Origin: Spirosoma agri
Lineage (GTDB): Bacteria > Bacteroidota > Bacteroidia > Cytophagales > Spirosomataceae
DNA length: 64,000 nucleotides
Assembly: GCF_010747415.1 (NCBI RefSeq)
Contig: NZ_JAAGNZ010000001.1
Span: forward strand, 248,001-312,000
Direction of reading: 5' to 3'
The notes beneath the pieces were generated by a model. It saw only the letters and a list, made by a program, of their open reading frames with translations, searched no databases and was not told the DNA's origin. The position numbers were made by a program, and so were the translations under genes. Shown here piece by piece: positions 36,577-45,888 of the stretch; position 1 is the stretch's first letter; every line of letters starts with the position of its first letter.

Positions 36577-38286
36577 ATGAAACGCTTTATTTTACTAGCC
36601 TGTCTGATAACCTGTAGCGCGTTGGGACAACGCGTTCGGCAGGCGGAACATCAGCACGAAGCACACGATGGCGAAAGCCATGATCACCTGACGCATATTC
36701 AGGATTATCGGAAGGAAACGGTTTATGTGCACAATCTGCCAGCTCCTGAGCTACTTACCGGCATCGGTACATCCGACCTCAAAATAAAGACAACGTCAAC
36801 GAAGACGCAGGCTTTTTTCAGTCAGGGCGTATCGCTGCTGCATTGCTTCTGGGATTTTGAAGCGTACCGATCGTTCAAGGAAGCCATTCGCCACGATTCA
36901 AGTGCGGTTATGCCCTACTGGGGATTATACAGTGCCATTGGGGCGATCGAAGGAACCGATTTCGACGCGGATAAAAAGCTGGCGATCCGGAAACTGAAAG
37001 CGTTAAAAGCAACCGCGTCAGAACACGAAAAACTCTATGCCGACTGTATTTTACTGCGGGATGCTGACAGTGAAAACGGCAAAGTAGGCTATCAGAAGAG
37101 GCTGGAACTCATCGTCCATAAATACCCTGATGATGTTGATGCAAAGCTCTTTCTGGCCCTGAGCAAAATGGGCGGTTACGATGCGGCTATGAATCCGCGT
37201 GAAGGTCAACTGTATTCGGAGTACCTGCTCCGGGATTTGCTCAAAACGCATCCTACTAATGCCGCCGTGCATCATTACTGGATCCATTTGATGGAAAACT
37301 GCTGCGCCGAAGAAGCCCTGAAAAGCGCGGAAATCCTGCCCAGACTGGCACCAGCTTCGGGACACATGGTGCACATGCCGGGCCATGTTTACTACAAAGT
37401 CGGCGATTACAAAAAGGCGTATGATGCGTTTACGGCCTCGCTGGCTGTGGACTCAGCGTACATGAAAAAACAGCATATTCCGGAAGTCGATGCCTGGAAT
37501 TATATCCACAACATCAATTACCTGCTGTCCAATTGCGCCGAAGATGGTCGGTACGCCACCGCTTTGTATTATGCCGAGAAACTTCAGCGGATGCCAGCCA
37601 CTAAAGAGCGGAAGCAGAAATACGAAGGTCGGTTCTTCTACCAGGGTGTAATTGCACCGGCTAAAATGGAATTATGCTTTGGGTTCTACGAGAAAGCTGC
37701 GGCTCGGCTGGCGGCTATTCAACTGGATAAGGATAGTCTCTACTCCGCCAAAGCGATGGCTTATAAGGATGGACTCTTTTATTTCGCATCGGGCATGAAC
37801 GCTGTCCGGAAAAACAACCTAACCGAAGCGAAACGATTTGCGGATGCGCTCGATGCCTCACTCTGGCGAAATAGTAACCAGACTGGTCCCGACGATGTGA
37901 TCGCAACCCGGCGCATCAACGATTTGAATGTCGCATCGCTGGAGTTACAGGGCGTTATCCAAAGCGCCGGGAACAACTATGCTGAAGCGATTTTGCTGCT
38001 CGAAAAAGCGAAGAAGAAAGAAGATGAACTTGGCTATAGTGAGCCACCCTCGTATGCGCGTCCGGTCTTGATCAGTCTGGCCGAAGCTCATCTGAAAGCC
38101 AGAAAGTACGACAAAGCAATTGCCGCCTACAACGCCCTTCTGGAACGTCATCCAAATTCGGCTAACGCCTATTGGGGACTCTATAACGTGTATAAACAGA
38201 AAGGTGATCTGACCAAGGCCAGAGACTACGCAATGCGCGTGAAAGCCGTCGCACAGGATGGTGATAAAGGCTTATTCCCCTTGTAG
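36577..38286 (+). CDS. Secreted TPR protein with His-rich N-terminus
   Basis: A 569-residue exported protein. Signal peptide MKRFILLACLITCSALG is followed by a His-rich stretch (AEHQHEAHDGESHDHLTH, about residues 23-40), a likely metal-binding tract. After that come many TPR-like helical pairs, from FSQGVSLLHCFWDFEAYRSF (about 84-103) to the C-terminal canonical repeat KYDKAIAAYNALLERHPNSA. It is a periplasmic or surface scaffold of unknown partner, cotranscribed with the third SusC/SusD pair (14-base gap) and followed by DUF1684. His-rich tracts in this protein and in DoxX-like copy 2 may point to a metal ligand. Confidence 0.8.
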   Translation: MKRFILLACLITCSALGQRVRQAEHQHEAHDGESHDHLTHIQDYRKETVYVHNLPAPELLTGIGTSDLKIKTTSTKTQAFFSQGVSLLHCFWDFEAYRSFKEAIRHDSSAVMPYWGLYSAIGAIEGTDFDADKKLAIRKLKALKATASEHEKLYADCILLRDADSENGKVGYQKRLELIVHKYPDDVDAKLFLALSKMGGYDAAMNPREGQLYSEYLLRDLLKTHPTNAAVHHYWIHLMENCCAEEALKSAEILPRLAPASGHMVHMPGHVYYKVGDYKKAYDAFTASLAVDSAYMKKQHIPEVDAWNYIHNINYLLSNCAEDGRYATALYYAEKLQRMPATKERKQKYEGRFFYQGVIAPAKMELCFGFYEKAAARLAAIQLDKDSLYSAKAMAYKDGLFYFASGMNAVRKNNLTEAKRFADALDASLWRNSNQTGPDDVIATRRINDLNVASLELQGVIQSAGNNYAEAILLLEKAKKKEDELGYSEPPSYARPVLISLAEAHLKARKYDKAIAAYNALLERHPNSANAYWGLYNVYKQKGDLTKARDYAMRVKAVAQDGDKGLFPL

Positions 38287-38420
38287 TTAAAGGAGATTTT
38301 TTGCCTACAGAGATGCACATAGTTAAAAATCAGTGCTGTATAGCGCTATAATCGCTGTGCCTCTGCGGGTCATACAGTTAAGGCTAAATAAAATCGTTTC
38401 AACCAATCGACTACAAACAC

Positions 38421-39302
38421 ATGAAAACACAATCGAATCTCCTGTTTTTTCTCCTTGCATTAGCCTCGGTACTGGCGTTCAAATCGGATAGCGCCTACGA
38501 AGAGGAAATTAAAGCCTGGCATGCTAAACGAGTCAAAGACCTGAAAAAAGAAGAAGGCTGGCTCAATCTGGCTGGTTTGTTCTGGTTGAAAGAGGGCGTC
38601 AATACGTTCGGGGGAAGCGACAAGAATAGCATCGTATTTCCCGCCGATCACAGTGATGCGCAACTCGGGAAAATTGTATTGGACAAGGGCAAGGTCACGC
38701 TGGAAACGATTGCTGGCGCACAGGTTTATGCGGGTGATGAGCCCGTGATGAGCCTCGTCCTTTTTCCGTACACGGGCAAGCCACTTGTTTTGAGCCACAA
38801 GTCACTACGCTGGTTTGTCATTCAGCGGGGCAATAAATTTGCGGTTCGTCTCCGCGATCTGGAAAGCCCGTATCTGAAAGAGTTCAAAGGCATCGATACC
38901 TATCCGATCAGTGCGGACTGGCGTATCAAGGCTAAGTTTGTGCCTACCGCTGGTAAGAAAATTTCGATTACCGATATTACAGGTCGAGTAAGCGAACAAG
39001 ACTCGCCGGGTAAATTAGTATTCAGCGTGAATGGGAACGAATACAGTCTGGATGCTACCGGCACCGTCAACCATCTGCACTTTATTTTTGCGGATCAGAC
39101 CAACCGGCACGAAACCTATGGCGGTGGCCGGTTCCTGGATGCGCCCGGTCCTGATGCCGATGGGTACACGTATCTGGATTTCAATAAAGCGACGAATCCG
39201 CCTTGTGCCTTTACGCCTTACGCAACGTGCCCAACACCGCCCAAGGAAAACAAACTGGCCGTGGCCATTGCCGCCGGTGAAAAACGTTATGGTGATCATT
39301 AA
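38421..39302 (+). CDS. DUF1684 secreted protein
   Basis: A 293-residue exported protein (signal MKTQSNLLFFLLALASVLAF) with the DUF1684 layout. The N-terminal helix is EEEIKAWHAKRVKDLKKEEG, followed by GWLNLAGLFWLKEGVNTFGG. The C-terminal conserved block is YLDFNKATNPPCAFTPYATC followed by PTPPKENKLAVAI. The family has no assigned activity, though the fold is compact and conserved in Bacteroidota. It follows the TPR gene by 134 bases and is followed by a strong terminator, making it the last gene of the SusCD-TPR unit. Confidence 0.88.
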   Translation: MKTQSNLLFFLLALASVLAFKSDSAYEEEIKAWHAKRVKDLKKEEGWLNLAGLFWLKEGVNTFGGSDKNSIVFPADHSDAQLGKIVLDKGKVTLETIAGAQVYAGDEPVMSLVLFPYTGKPLVLSHKSLRWFVIQRGNKFAVRLRDLESPYLKEFKGIDTYPISADWRIKAKFVPTAGKKISITDITGRVSEQDSPGKLVFSVNGNEYSLDATGTVNHLHFIFADQTNRHETYGGGRFLDAPGPDADGYTYLDFNKATNPPCAFTPYATCPTPPKENKLAVAIAAGEKRYGDH

Positions 39303-39391
39303 GACGGTTGGTCAGCGTGTATATCGCTACTGAGCAAGGTGACCGTTAGTATCGTATCGAGCAGGATCAGGAATTGATTACGACTTACGGG

Positions 39392-39446
39392 AATGTACGA
39401 CAAAGCCCGGTAACAGCATCATTGTTGCCGGGCTTTGTCGTACATT
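39392..39446. terminator. Long inverted-repeat terminator after DUF1684
   Basis: Arms of about 24 bases (AATGTACGACAAAGCCCGG and continuing) pair almost perfectly around a six-base loop, with the GCCCGG/CCGGGC core typical of Bacteroidota terminators. It is near-symmetric, so it could stop transcription both ways. The remainder of 39303-39611 has no gene. Confidence 0.8.
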
Positions 39447-39590
39447 TTCGATTATAACGGCGTCGTGATCGGGTATCAGAGCATGTCTTTGGATGATTCG
39501 TAACGGATCTATTGCCAAACGGGAGCGTACGCTATTAAAATCTGTGACGCAAAGGCAATTGGTTATTATGTAAAATAATCCTATTTATAG

Positions 39591-39598
39591 TAACTTTG
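39591..39598 (+). promoter_or_regulatory. Possible -7 promoter box
   Basis: TAACTTTG fits the TAnnTTTG consensus and lies 13 bases before the ATG at 39612. No good TTG box is seen at the expected distance, so it is weak. Confidence 0.35.
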
Positions 39599-39611
39599 TG
39601 TTATACAGAAA

Positions 39612-39869
39612 ATGGAAAAGTATCTTAAGGGGATTGTTATGACTCATGAAGGTTTCATTATTTCGCCACGATCGGTACTAGACTGTGTCATCAACGACGA
39701 TTATTACATAGCGCTGGGTGCAGCGGTCGCTTACCAAATTATTGAGCCTACATCGGGTCATATTTATAAAACAGTGTCAACAATTGAACGGGCCAAGAAC
39801 GTGATCGACAAGTACGGGCAGCGATGGCTTTCGTCATCAGTCGGTTTGGTAGAAGAATGCGATCTGTAA
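39612..39869 (+). CDS. Small hypothetical protein
   Basis: An 85-residue soluble protein. The central segment reads INDDYYIALGAAVAYQIIEP (about 27-46). There is no signal peptide, membrane segment or known motif. A TAnnTTTG box lies just upstream. It precedes another small gene on the same strand after 52 bases. Function unknown. Confidence 0.6.
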   Translation: MEKYLKGIVMTHEGFIISPRSVLDCVINDDYYIALGAAVAYQIIEPTSGHIYKTVSTIERAKNVIDKYGQRWLSSSVGLVEECDL

Positions 39870-39921
39870 AGGTCAGTTCGTTGTCCAGTACGTTCATTTC
39901 CTAAGCCATCAGCCAGTTTAT

Positions 39922-40116
39922 ATGCAACAACCTATACACCTTCATCTCTATTACCAAGGCCGGAAACTGGGCGGAGTTCGATTGCCATCCATTCCTCGAG
40001 TTGGCGAAAAAGTTTCTGATGCCAATCGGTTTTTGACCATCCGGGATGTCGTGTATGTTGTTTGTCCGGATGGTGATTTAGACGAGATTCAACTGCATTG
40101 CCTGCTTGATGATTGA
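39922..40116 (+). CDS. Small conserved hypothetical protein
   Basis: A 64-residue protein with a beta-rich pattern: LHLYYQGRKLGGVRLPSIPR, then VGEKVSDANRFLTIRDVVYV, then a conserved-looking C-terminal LDEIQLHCLL. I recall similar small proteins of this pattern in Cytophagales, without a known role. It is not exported. Confidence 0.6.
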   Translation: MQQPIHLHLYYQGRKLGGVRLPSIPRVGEKVSDANRFLTIRDVVYVVCPDGDLDEIQLHCLLDD

Positions 40117-40262
40117 TCAACACCAGCCGAGAAGAGGTCAATCATGAGCGTAAATCGTATGCACTTGGTGCTCATTATACGAAATGATAAAACTCTCTCC
40201 GTCAGCAGTGGAGGCTAGGTGATTACGTAAGCTAACTCTAGCTGATAGAACCGTGTTTTATA

Positions 40263-40907
40263 ATGAAGTTCAATCAACCCACGTACGTATTTGGCGTTGT
40301 CAGTGTGTTCATGTTGGTGCTGGGAGTAGTAATCTATACCGGTACACGAGCCACAAAACAGGGATCAACTTCAGGATTCGAGGCCAATTCCGAAGCTGAT
40401 AATCTGCATAAATCCGTTATAAACCTGTTTCTCCAGGCCGAGTATGCGCCGACTTCTCCGCAATTTTGCCGGGTATCTGCGTTCAATAGTGTCCATAAAC
40501 TCCAGAATAGATTGGTGGCGTTGGGAACGGGTACGATTCGCAAATGGCGGACCAGCCACAACGAGTGGATATACACCGCTGATTATCGTGAAATTGGGCC
40601 GCCTGGTCCCGAAGGGCTACCAACTAACCTGGTCCTCTTTCTGGAATCGCCTTCGCCGGATTACATTCAGGCACTTACCATTAAAGTGAACCTGAACAAC
40701 CGGGCTGAAAAATGGCAAGCCTTACAGATGTATAGCGATGTCGCCGAGAAAGTTTTTGCGGTAATAGGGTTGCCAGTACCCCAAGGTCTGAAAGAGGCCA
40801 TGCAGACAGGTAAACCGTTTGATGATACGAACCAGCAGCGGCTCATTAAAAATAGCTTCGATTCCGGCAATGTCGACGCCTGGACGCTGCGAATTGCTTC
40901 GCATTGA
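40263..40907 (+). CDS. Hypothetical membrane-anchored protein
   Basis: A 214-residue protein with one N-terminal membrane segment (VFGVVSVFMLVLGVVIYTGT, about 10-29). The rest is a soluble extracytoplasmic domain. Middle strands such as RKWRTSHNEWIYTADYREIG suggest a mixed alpha/beta fold, but I recognise no family. It is flanked by other unrecognised small genes. Confidence 0.65.
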   Translation: MKFNQPTYVFGVVSVFMLVLGVVIYTGTRATKQGSTSGFEANSEADNLHKSVINLFLQAEYAPTSPQFCRVSAFNSVHKLQNRLVALGTGTIRKWRTSHNEWIYTADYREIGPPGPEGLPTNLVLFLESPSPDYIQALTIKVNLNNRAEKWQALQMYSDVAEKVFAVIGLPVPQGLKEAMQTGKPFDDTNQQRLIKNSFDSGNVDAWTLRIASH

Positions 40908-41087
40908 TCAAGGGAGGTCCACCTACCAGTTTCAGTACAGCTTTTTTTGTAGTACCAACGTCGTTGTAGCCGAAGTGGGGGCAATGCTAGTGACTCTTGA
41001 CTGGCAACAGCCGTAATTTGTGATTCAGAAATAAATACCGTAAATCGTTGATATGTAGTGATTAAAGCATAAATTGAACAGGCTGTC

Positions 41088-41222
41088 ATGACTATAATCA
41101 ACCAAGTTGAACCGCTTCCAGGTGATTATTACGGTGTACTTTATAAAGGTAGTCTGATCCTTCCCCTCGTGGGTATCGTGCTGGTAATAGGCATTTGGTG
41201 GTACGTACGGAAGCGTAGATGA
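41088..41222 (+). CDS. Small single-pass membrane protein (44 residues)
   Basis: An ATG-led frame of 44 codons: MTIINQVEPLPGDYYGVLYK, then a hydrophobic helix (LILPLVGIVLVIGIWWYV) and a basic RKRR tail. The positive-inside tail suggests the C-terminus is cytoplasmic. A GC-rich hairpin follows after 8 bases, as expected for a real transcription unit. It is too short for most gene finders. Confidence 0.55.
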   Translation: MTIINQVEPLPGDYYGVLYKGSLILPLVGIVLVIGIWWYVRKRR

Positions 41223-41230
41223 AAGGGTAA

Positions 41231-41256
41231 GGCGCACTTATAGGAATAAGTGCGCC
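41231..41256. terminator. Hairpin terminator
   Basis: Perfect stem GGCGCACTTAT/ATAAGTGCGCC with loop AGGA, between the small plus-strand membrane gene and the minus-strand exporter gene. It has no T-run and probably serves both genes. Confidence 0.7.
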
Positions 41257-41323
41257 CCTGAATTCTCCAATCAATGGACCTTGTTTACCGAAGGTTTAGC
41301 GGCCAACGTTACTGCATGTCGGA

Positions 41324-42901
41324 TCAATGGGCTTCCGACATGGCCTTTGCTGCGAGCGCAATTTCCTGAGCTGATTTCTTCTTGGTTCGCAGGAAGTAGA
41401 CCAGCGGCAGAATGATCAGGAAGAAAATACCCACCAGCCGGAATGTGTCCAGATAAGCGAGCAGGTAAGCCTGTCTGTCCACGGCCAGATCAAGTATCTT
41501 GTACGCACGGGCCCCGGCTCCGCCGAGTTGATTGAGCCGTTCTGTAAGTAATGGATTTGACGGATCGAGATTGGAGACCAGATCATAACGGTGCTGGGCG
41601 TAGTCGCGGCTTACGAACGTGTTGGCCAGCGCAATGCCAAAGGCGCCCCCTAACTGCCGGATCATGTTATTGAGCGCAATAGCCGACGGAAAATCCTGGG
41701 GAGGTAAACCCGCCACCGCCTGATTGATGAGCGGTAATTGCAGCATTGTCACGCCAAATACGCGCATCATTTGCGGCCAGAAAAAATCCCACTGATCGGC
41801 CTGCCCATTCATCGTTCCGCTGTAAAAGCCGAAGACCACGAACGTACACATACCGACAATGATAAAAGGCAGGGGGGAGGCTCCGACCGACAACCGTTTC
41901 CCGATAATGGGAAACAACGGAATGCCAACCAGCGTAGGCCAGAGCAACGAAAGGCCCGTCATGGTGGGTGTAAACCCGTTTATCCGCTGGACCAGCACGG
42001 GGTAAACGAACACGGATGTAAAGAGTCCCAAACCCGCCACGAAACTAAAAATAGTTGTCACGCCGAGGGTCCCTTTGCCCAGTACGCGCAAATTGACGAC
42101 CGGGTGTGCCGTTGTCAGCTGTCGCCAGATGAAGCCACCCAGTCCACCGATGGCCGTTACGGTAAGGATCAGAATAGTTTCGGATTCGAACCAGTCATCG
42201 GACTGCCCTTTTTCGAGCACGTATTGCAGCGAACCTACGCCCACAGCCAGCAGCAAAATACCCGCGTAGTCGATCTTGATCTGACTCTTACGCGTGCCTT
42301 CGCCCGGCTTCTTGGCGATGTAAAGCATGGTCAGTACGGTGGCCAGGATACCAATAGGCACGTTGACGTAAAAGATGTAAGACCAGTGGTAGTTTTCGAC
42401 GATGACTCCGCCTAAAAATGGCCCCAGCGTCGGTCCGAGAATGATACCCATGCCGAAAATACCGGAGGCAACACCTCGTTTGGCAGGTGGAAACGCATCG
42501 AAAATGATCCCCTGCGAGGTCGAAAGCAGGGCTCCGCCCCCCATACCCTGGATGAACCGCCAGAACACCAATTCCCATAAACTGGTCGAACTGGCGCAGA
42601 AATAAGAGGCAATCGTGAATAAAATGATGGAGGCAACGTAGTAACGTTTACGACCGAAATAATCGGCCAGAAAGCCTGTCATCGGTATAATAATGACGTT
42701 GGCAATGGCGTAGGAGGTGACAACCCAGGCTACGTCTTCGATGGTTGCTCCTAACGCACCGGCAATTTCATTGAGCGCTACGTTGACAATGGTAACGTCG
42801 ATGAGTTCCATCACAGCCGCCGAAATAGCCGTGACAACAATAATAATTCGGACTAAACCCGTTGGAACTGCGGGTGAATTTGTAGCAAGAGTGGACTGCA
42901 T
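41324..42901 (-). CDS. DHA2-family (EmrB/QacA-type) multidrug MFS exporter
   Basis: A 525-residue transporter with about 14 transmembrane helices, the size of the DHA2 group of proton-driven drug exporters. The first helix region MELIDVTIVNVALNEI carries the DHA2-typical acidic D-x-T-I-V-N-V-A-L motif (about 36-44), and motif A appears as GFLADYFGRKRYY (about 80-92). A TetR-like regulator and an EmrA-type partner are not adjacent, so regulation cannot be read. The transcription start probably lies in 42902-42980. Confidence 0.92.
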   Translation of the reverse strand: MQSTLATNSPAVPTGLVRIIIVVTAISAAVMELIDVTIVNVALNEIAGALGATIEDVAWVVTSYAIANVIIIPMTGFLADYFGRKRYYVASIILFTIASYFCASSTSLWELVFWRFIQGMGGGALLSTSQGIIFDAFPPAKRGVASGIFGMGIILGPTLGPFLGGVIVENYHWSYIFYVNVPIGILATVLTMLYIAKKPGEGTRKSQIKIDYAGILLLAVGVGSLQYVLEKGQSDDWFESETILILTVTAIGGLGGFIWRQLTTAHPVVNLRVLGKGTLGVTTIFSFVAGLGLFTSVFVYPVLVQRINGFTPTMTGLSLLWPTLVGIPLFPIIGKRLSVGASPLPFIIVGMCTFVVFGFYSGTMNGQADQWDFFWPQMMRVFGVTMLQLPLINQAVAGLPPQDFPSAIALNNMIRQLGGAFGIALANTFVSRDYAQHRYDLVSNLDPSNPLLTERLNQLGGAGARAYKILDLAVDRQAYLLAYLDTFRLVGIFFLIILPLVYFLRTKKKSAQEIALAAKAMSEAH

Positions 42902-43145
42902 AAGCGAATGAGCAGTGGATGAATTTGAGCTAAGCTAGTGACTAAACGCATAGATAGTCAATTTGGTTTACTATATAGCTGAAAATAAAAAATGGCTCCG
43001 AAGAAGTGAGATTCTGCCGGTATACACGGCTCGCTGGCAGATGCCTGGCCGCTTCCTCACTTGACCCCGCCTACCCACACGGATATGGGTTAGAGGGGTA
43101 ACCGACAAGCAATCCAGCTTGTCGCGCAGCTAGACAAAACACGTT

Positions 43146-43634
43146 ATGGAAACGATGGATGACCTCATGGAGCACACGATCCAAGATCTGTACTCGGCCG
43201 AAAAGCAAGCGTTGGAAGCAATGCCGCAACTGGCCCAACGGGTACAAAGCGAACAGCTTCGGGAGGCTTTTCAAGTGCACCAGCGGGAAACCGAAGGTCA
43301 GGTAGTCCGACTGGAGCAGATTGCCCGTCAGTTAGGTATTGATCCTGACGGGGAGACCTGTATGGCGATGCAGGGGCTGGTTGAAGAATCTCAGGACCTA
43401 CTGGCTCAACTTGAAGATGGACCCGTGGCCGATGCCGCAATTATCGGTGCTGCTCAGAAGATGGAACATTACGAAATTGCCAGCTACGGTACGGCCCGCA
43501 CGCTGGCTCAGCAGGCGGGTCATACACAGATCGCCAATTTGCTGGAGACAACATTGAGGGAAGAGAAAGCAGCCGACGAGAAGCTAACGTACATTGCGAC
43601 CGATTCGGTAAATCAGAAAGCGGTTCAATCGTAA
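43146..43634 (+). CDS. DUF892/YciE-like ferritin-fold protein
   Basis: A 162-residue protein made of helices with the DUF892 opening, LMEHTIQDLYSAEKQALEAM (about 7-26). It keeps the Glu/His pattern typical of ferritin-like four-helix bundles: HQRETEGQVVRLEQI and MEHYEIASYGTARTLAQQAG (about 107-126). Such proteins are linked to general or osmotic stress. ATG at 43146 fits the family start. It is followed by about 400 bases with a hairpin and no gene. Confidence 0.88.
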   Translation: METMDDLMEHTIQDLYSAEKQALEAMPQLAQRVQSEQLREAFQVHQRETEGQVVRLEQIARQLGIDPDGETCMAMQGLVEESQDLLAQLEDGPVADAAIIGAAQKMEHYEIASYGTARTLAQQAGHTQIANLLETTLREEKAADEKLTYIATDSVNQKAVQS

Positions 43635-43699
43635 GGTGAACGCAGGCTGGTTCTGCCTGATAAGGTATTGGTGTAAAAAGAACCCGGTGTTTGTCCGGT

Positions 43700-43772
43700 A
43701 CGAAGCCTGAGGTTTGTCGTTGATTGCCTACGTATAGTACTCGTGGCATCCGAAACAAACATCAGGCTTCGT
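43700..43772. repeat. Inverted repeat with a 37-base loop
   Basis: Arms ACGAAGCCTGAGGTTTGT (43700-43717) and ACAAACATCAGGCTTCGT (43755-43772) pair at 17 of 18 positions. It lies 65 bases after the DUF892 gene. No T-run follows. It may be a terminator or a structured 3' end; the remainder of 43635-44038 is empty. Confidence 0.6.
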
Positions 43773-44038
43773 CTATTCCAAGCCGTTGCTCATTGGTCTG
43801 AGCCAAGCTCAATGGCTGGTCTGGTCCAGGGGTTACCGTTTTTGTCGTTCCCTGTTCGCTCATCCGCCAGTCAATCAGGCTCCCGACTGCGTTCCGGTAG
43901 CCATTCGCTCACTTCTAATTCGCTGAACGGGCATCGGCCAGCCATGGTGAGTTAAAAAATAGGTCGTATCTGTCGATCTAGCCACGAATTGTCGATTGGC
44001 CGGACGGATGGCTGATGCCTCAATAATAACTTACGTAT

Positions 44039-45888
44039 ATGAGTAACCGAACCTCCCCGAATCCACGCACACTTGGGGTGACTTTCTCAACAAGAAACAA
44101 CACAAACGTCGTACTATGGGCTCCATCGATTGAACACGCGGCTATCAAGATTTACGGAAAACCGGCAGTCCTACCGCTTAACCGGGAAGAGCTGGGTTAC
44201 TGGCGGCTATCGACCGACCAGATCCAACCAGGCGACCTGTACCAGTTTGTCATAAATGGTCAGGACGAGCGGTCCGATCCTATTTCGCTATCACAGCCAC
44301 AGGGCGTGCATGGGCCATCGGAGGCTGTCGACACGACCCTGTTTCAATGGGAGGATCAGCACTGGCAGAGCCCCCAACTGGCAGACTACCTGATCTACGA
44401 ACTGCATATCAGCACGTTTACACCTGGTGGCACATTTTCGGCGCTGGAAGAAAAACTGGATTACCTGATCGAATTGGGGATCAACGCGATCGAACTCATG
44501 CCCATCAGCCAGTTTCCGGATGGACGAAACTGGGGGTATGATGGCGTATTTCCGTTTGCCGCCGAAAATGCCTACGGGGGGCCGACCGCTCTGCAACACA
44601 TGGTAAATGCCTGTCATCAAAAAGGTATAGCCGTCGTGCTGGACGTTGTCTATAACCATTTGGGGCCAGAAGGAAATTACATGAACGAATTTGGCCCTTT
44701 TCTGACGGATAAATACAGTACCCCCTGGGGAAATGCCATCAACGTCGATGATGTCTGGAGCGATGGGGTGCGGCAGTTCATCCTGGAAAATGCTCTGATG
44801 TGGCTGCGTGACTTTCACATCGATGCGCTTCGACTGGATGCCGTTCACGCCATTAAGGATTTCAGTCCGGTTCATATTCTGGCCGAACTACGGGAGCAGG
44901 TTGACCAGCTGAAGGAAGCAACGGGTCGTCGGCATTATCTGATAGTGGAAAACGACCTGAATGATCCCCGCTTCATCAACCCGCTGGCTGAACACGGCTA
45001 CGGTATGGACGCACAGTGGATGGATGAGTTTCACCATGCCCTGCGGGTGAGCGCCGGTGAAAAACAGGAGGGGTACTACGCCGATTTCGACGGTATCGGT
45101 CATCTGGCCAAAGCCTATCGGGATGCTTATGTCTACGATGGTCAATTCTCGGCCGTCCGCAAGAAGTTGTTTGGCCGCAAAGCCCCAACCAGTCCGGGTC
45201 ATCAGTTTATTGTTTTTTCCCAGAATCACGATCAGGTGGGGAACCGTAAACTGGGTGAGCGGTCGAGTCAACTCTATAGTTTTGAGCTACAGAAACTGCT
45301 GGCGGGCGCGGTGCTGATCAGCCCGTATGTTCCCCTGCTGTTCATGGGCGAGGAGTGGGGAGAGACGGCTCCTTTTCTGTACTTTGTGAGCCATACGGAG
45401 CCCGAGCTTGCCGAAGCCGTGCGTCAGGGTCGGCAGGAAGAATTTGCCGACTTCCATGACGGTGCCGATGTGCCGGACCCGCTGAGCGACGATACGTTTC
45501 AGCGCTCCCAGTTGCAGTGGTCGTTACTGGAGCAGGAGCCTCACCAGACCCTGTTTCGGTATTATCAGGTCTTGATCGCCCTGCGCCGGCAGCATCCGGT
45601 TCTGCGCCATCTGAACCGCCAGAACCTGAATGTGGTCGAAAACGAAGAGAAACAGACGCTGGTGGTACATCGCTGGCATGAGGATCAGCAGTTGCTCTGC
45701 CTGCTGAATTTTGCCAATCAGCCCCAGTCGCTTTCGGTATCAGAGGGTAGTAAAGGCTGGCAGAAATTTTCGACTCGTCCGAGTCCAAGTGGCTGGGATC
45801 GGGTGCCGCTGCTGACGTCATTGCCGATCCTCGTGCGCTGGTTGTCCCCCCCGAATCGCTGCTTATTTATTCCCCTTCTCATGACTAA
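44039..45888 (+). pseudogene. treZ: Malto-oligosyltrehalose trehalohydrolase (TreZ), frameshifted near its end
   Basis: A GH13 enzyme that releases trehalose from maltooligosyl-trehalose. The N-terminal beta-sandwich domain is followed by the barrel with catalytic Asp267 (RLDAVHA) and Glu304 (IVENDL), plus SQNHDQVGN for the third acid. The normal frame breaks near 45764-45770 (CAGAAATTTT). One base appears missing. The expected C-terminus continues in another frame (FDSSESKWLGSGAAADVIAD, then PRALVVPPESLLIYSPSHD) and stops at 45888, overlapping the treY start by 8 bases (ATGACTAA). As written, translation runs into the treY frame. Without the lesion, treZ and treY are separate, coupled genes. 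The catalytic core is intact. Confidence 0.85.

Noticed and set aside
41738-42415. 225-codon plus-strand frame inside the exporter
   Set aside because: Antisense shadow of the MFS gene with low-complexity composition.
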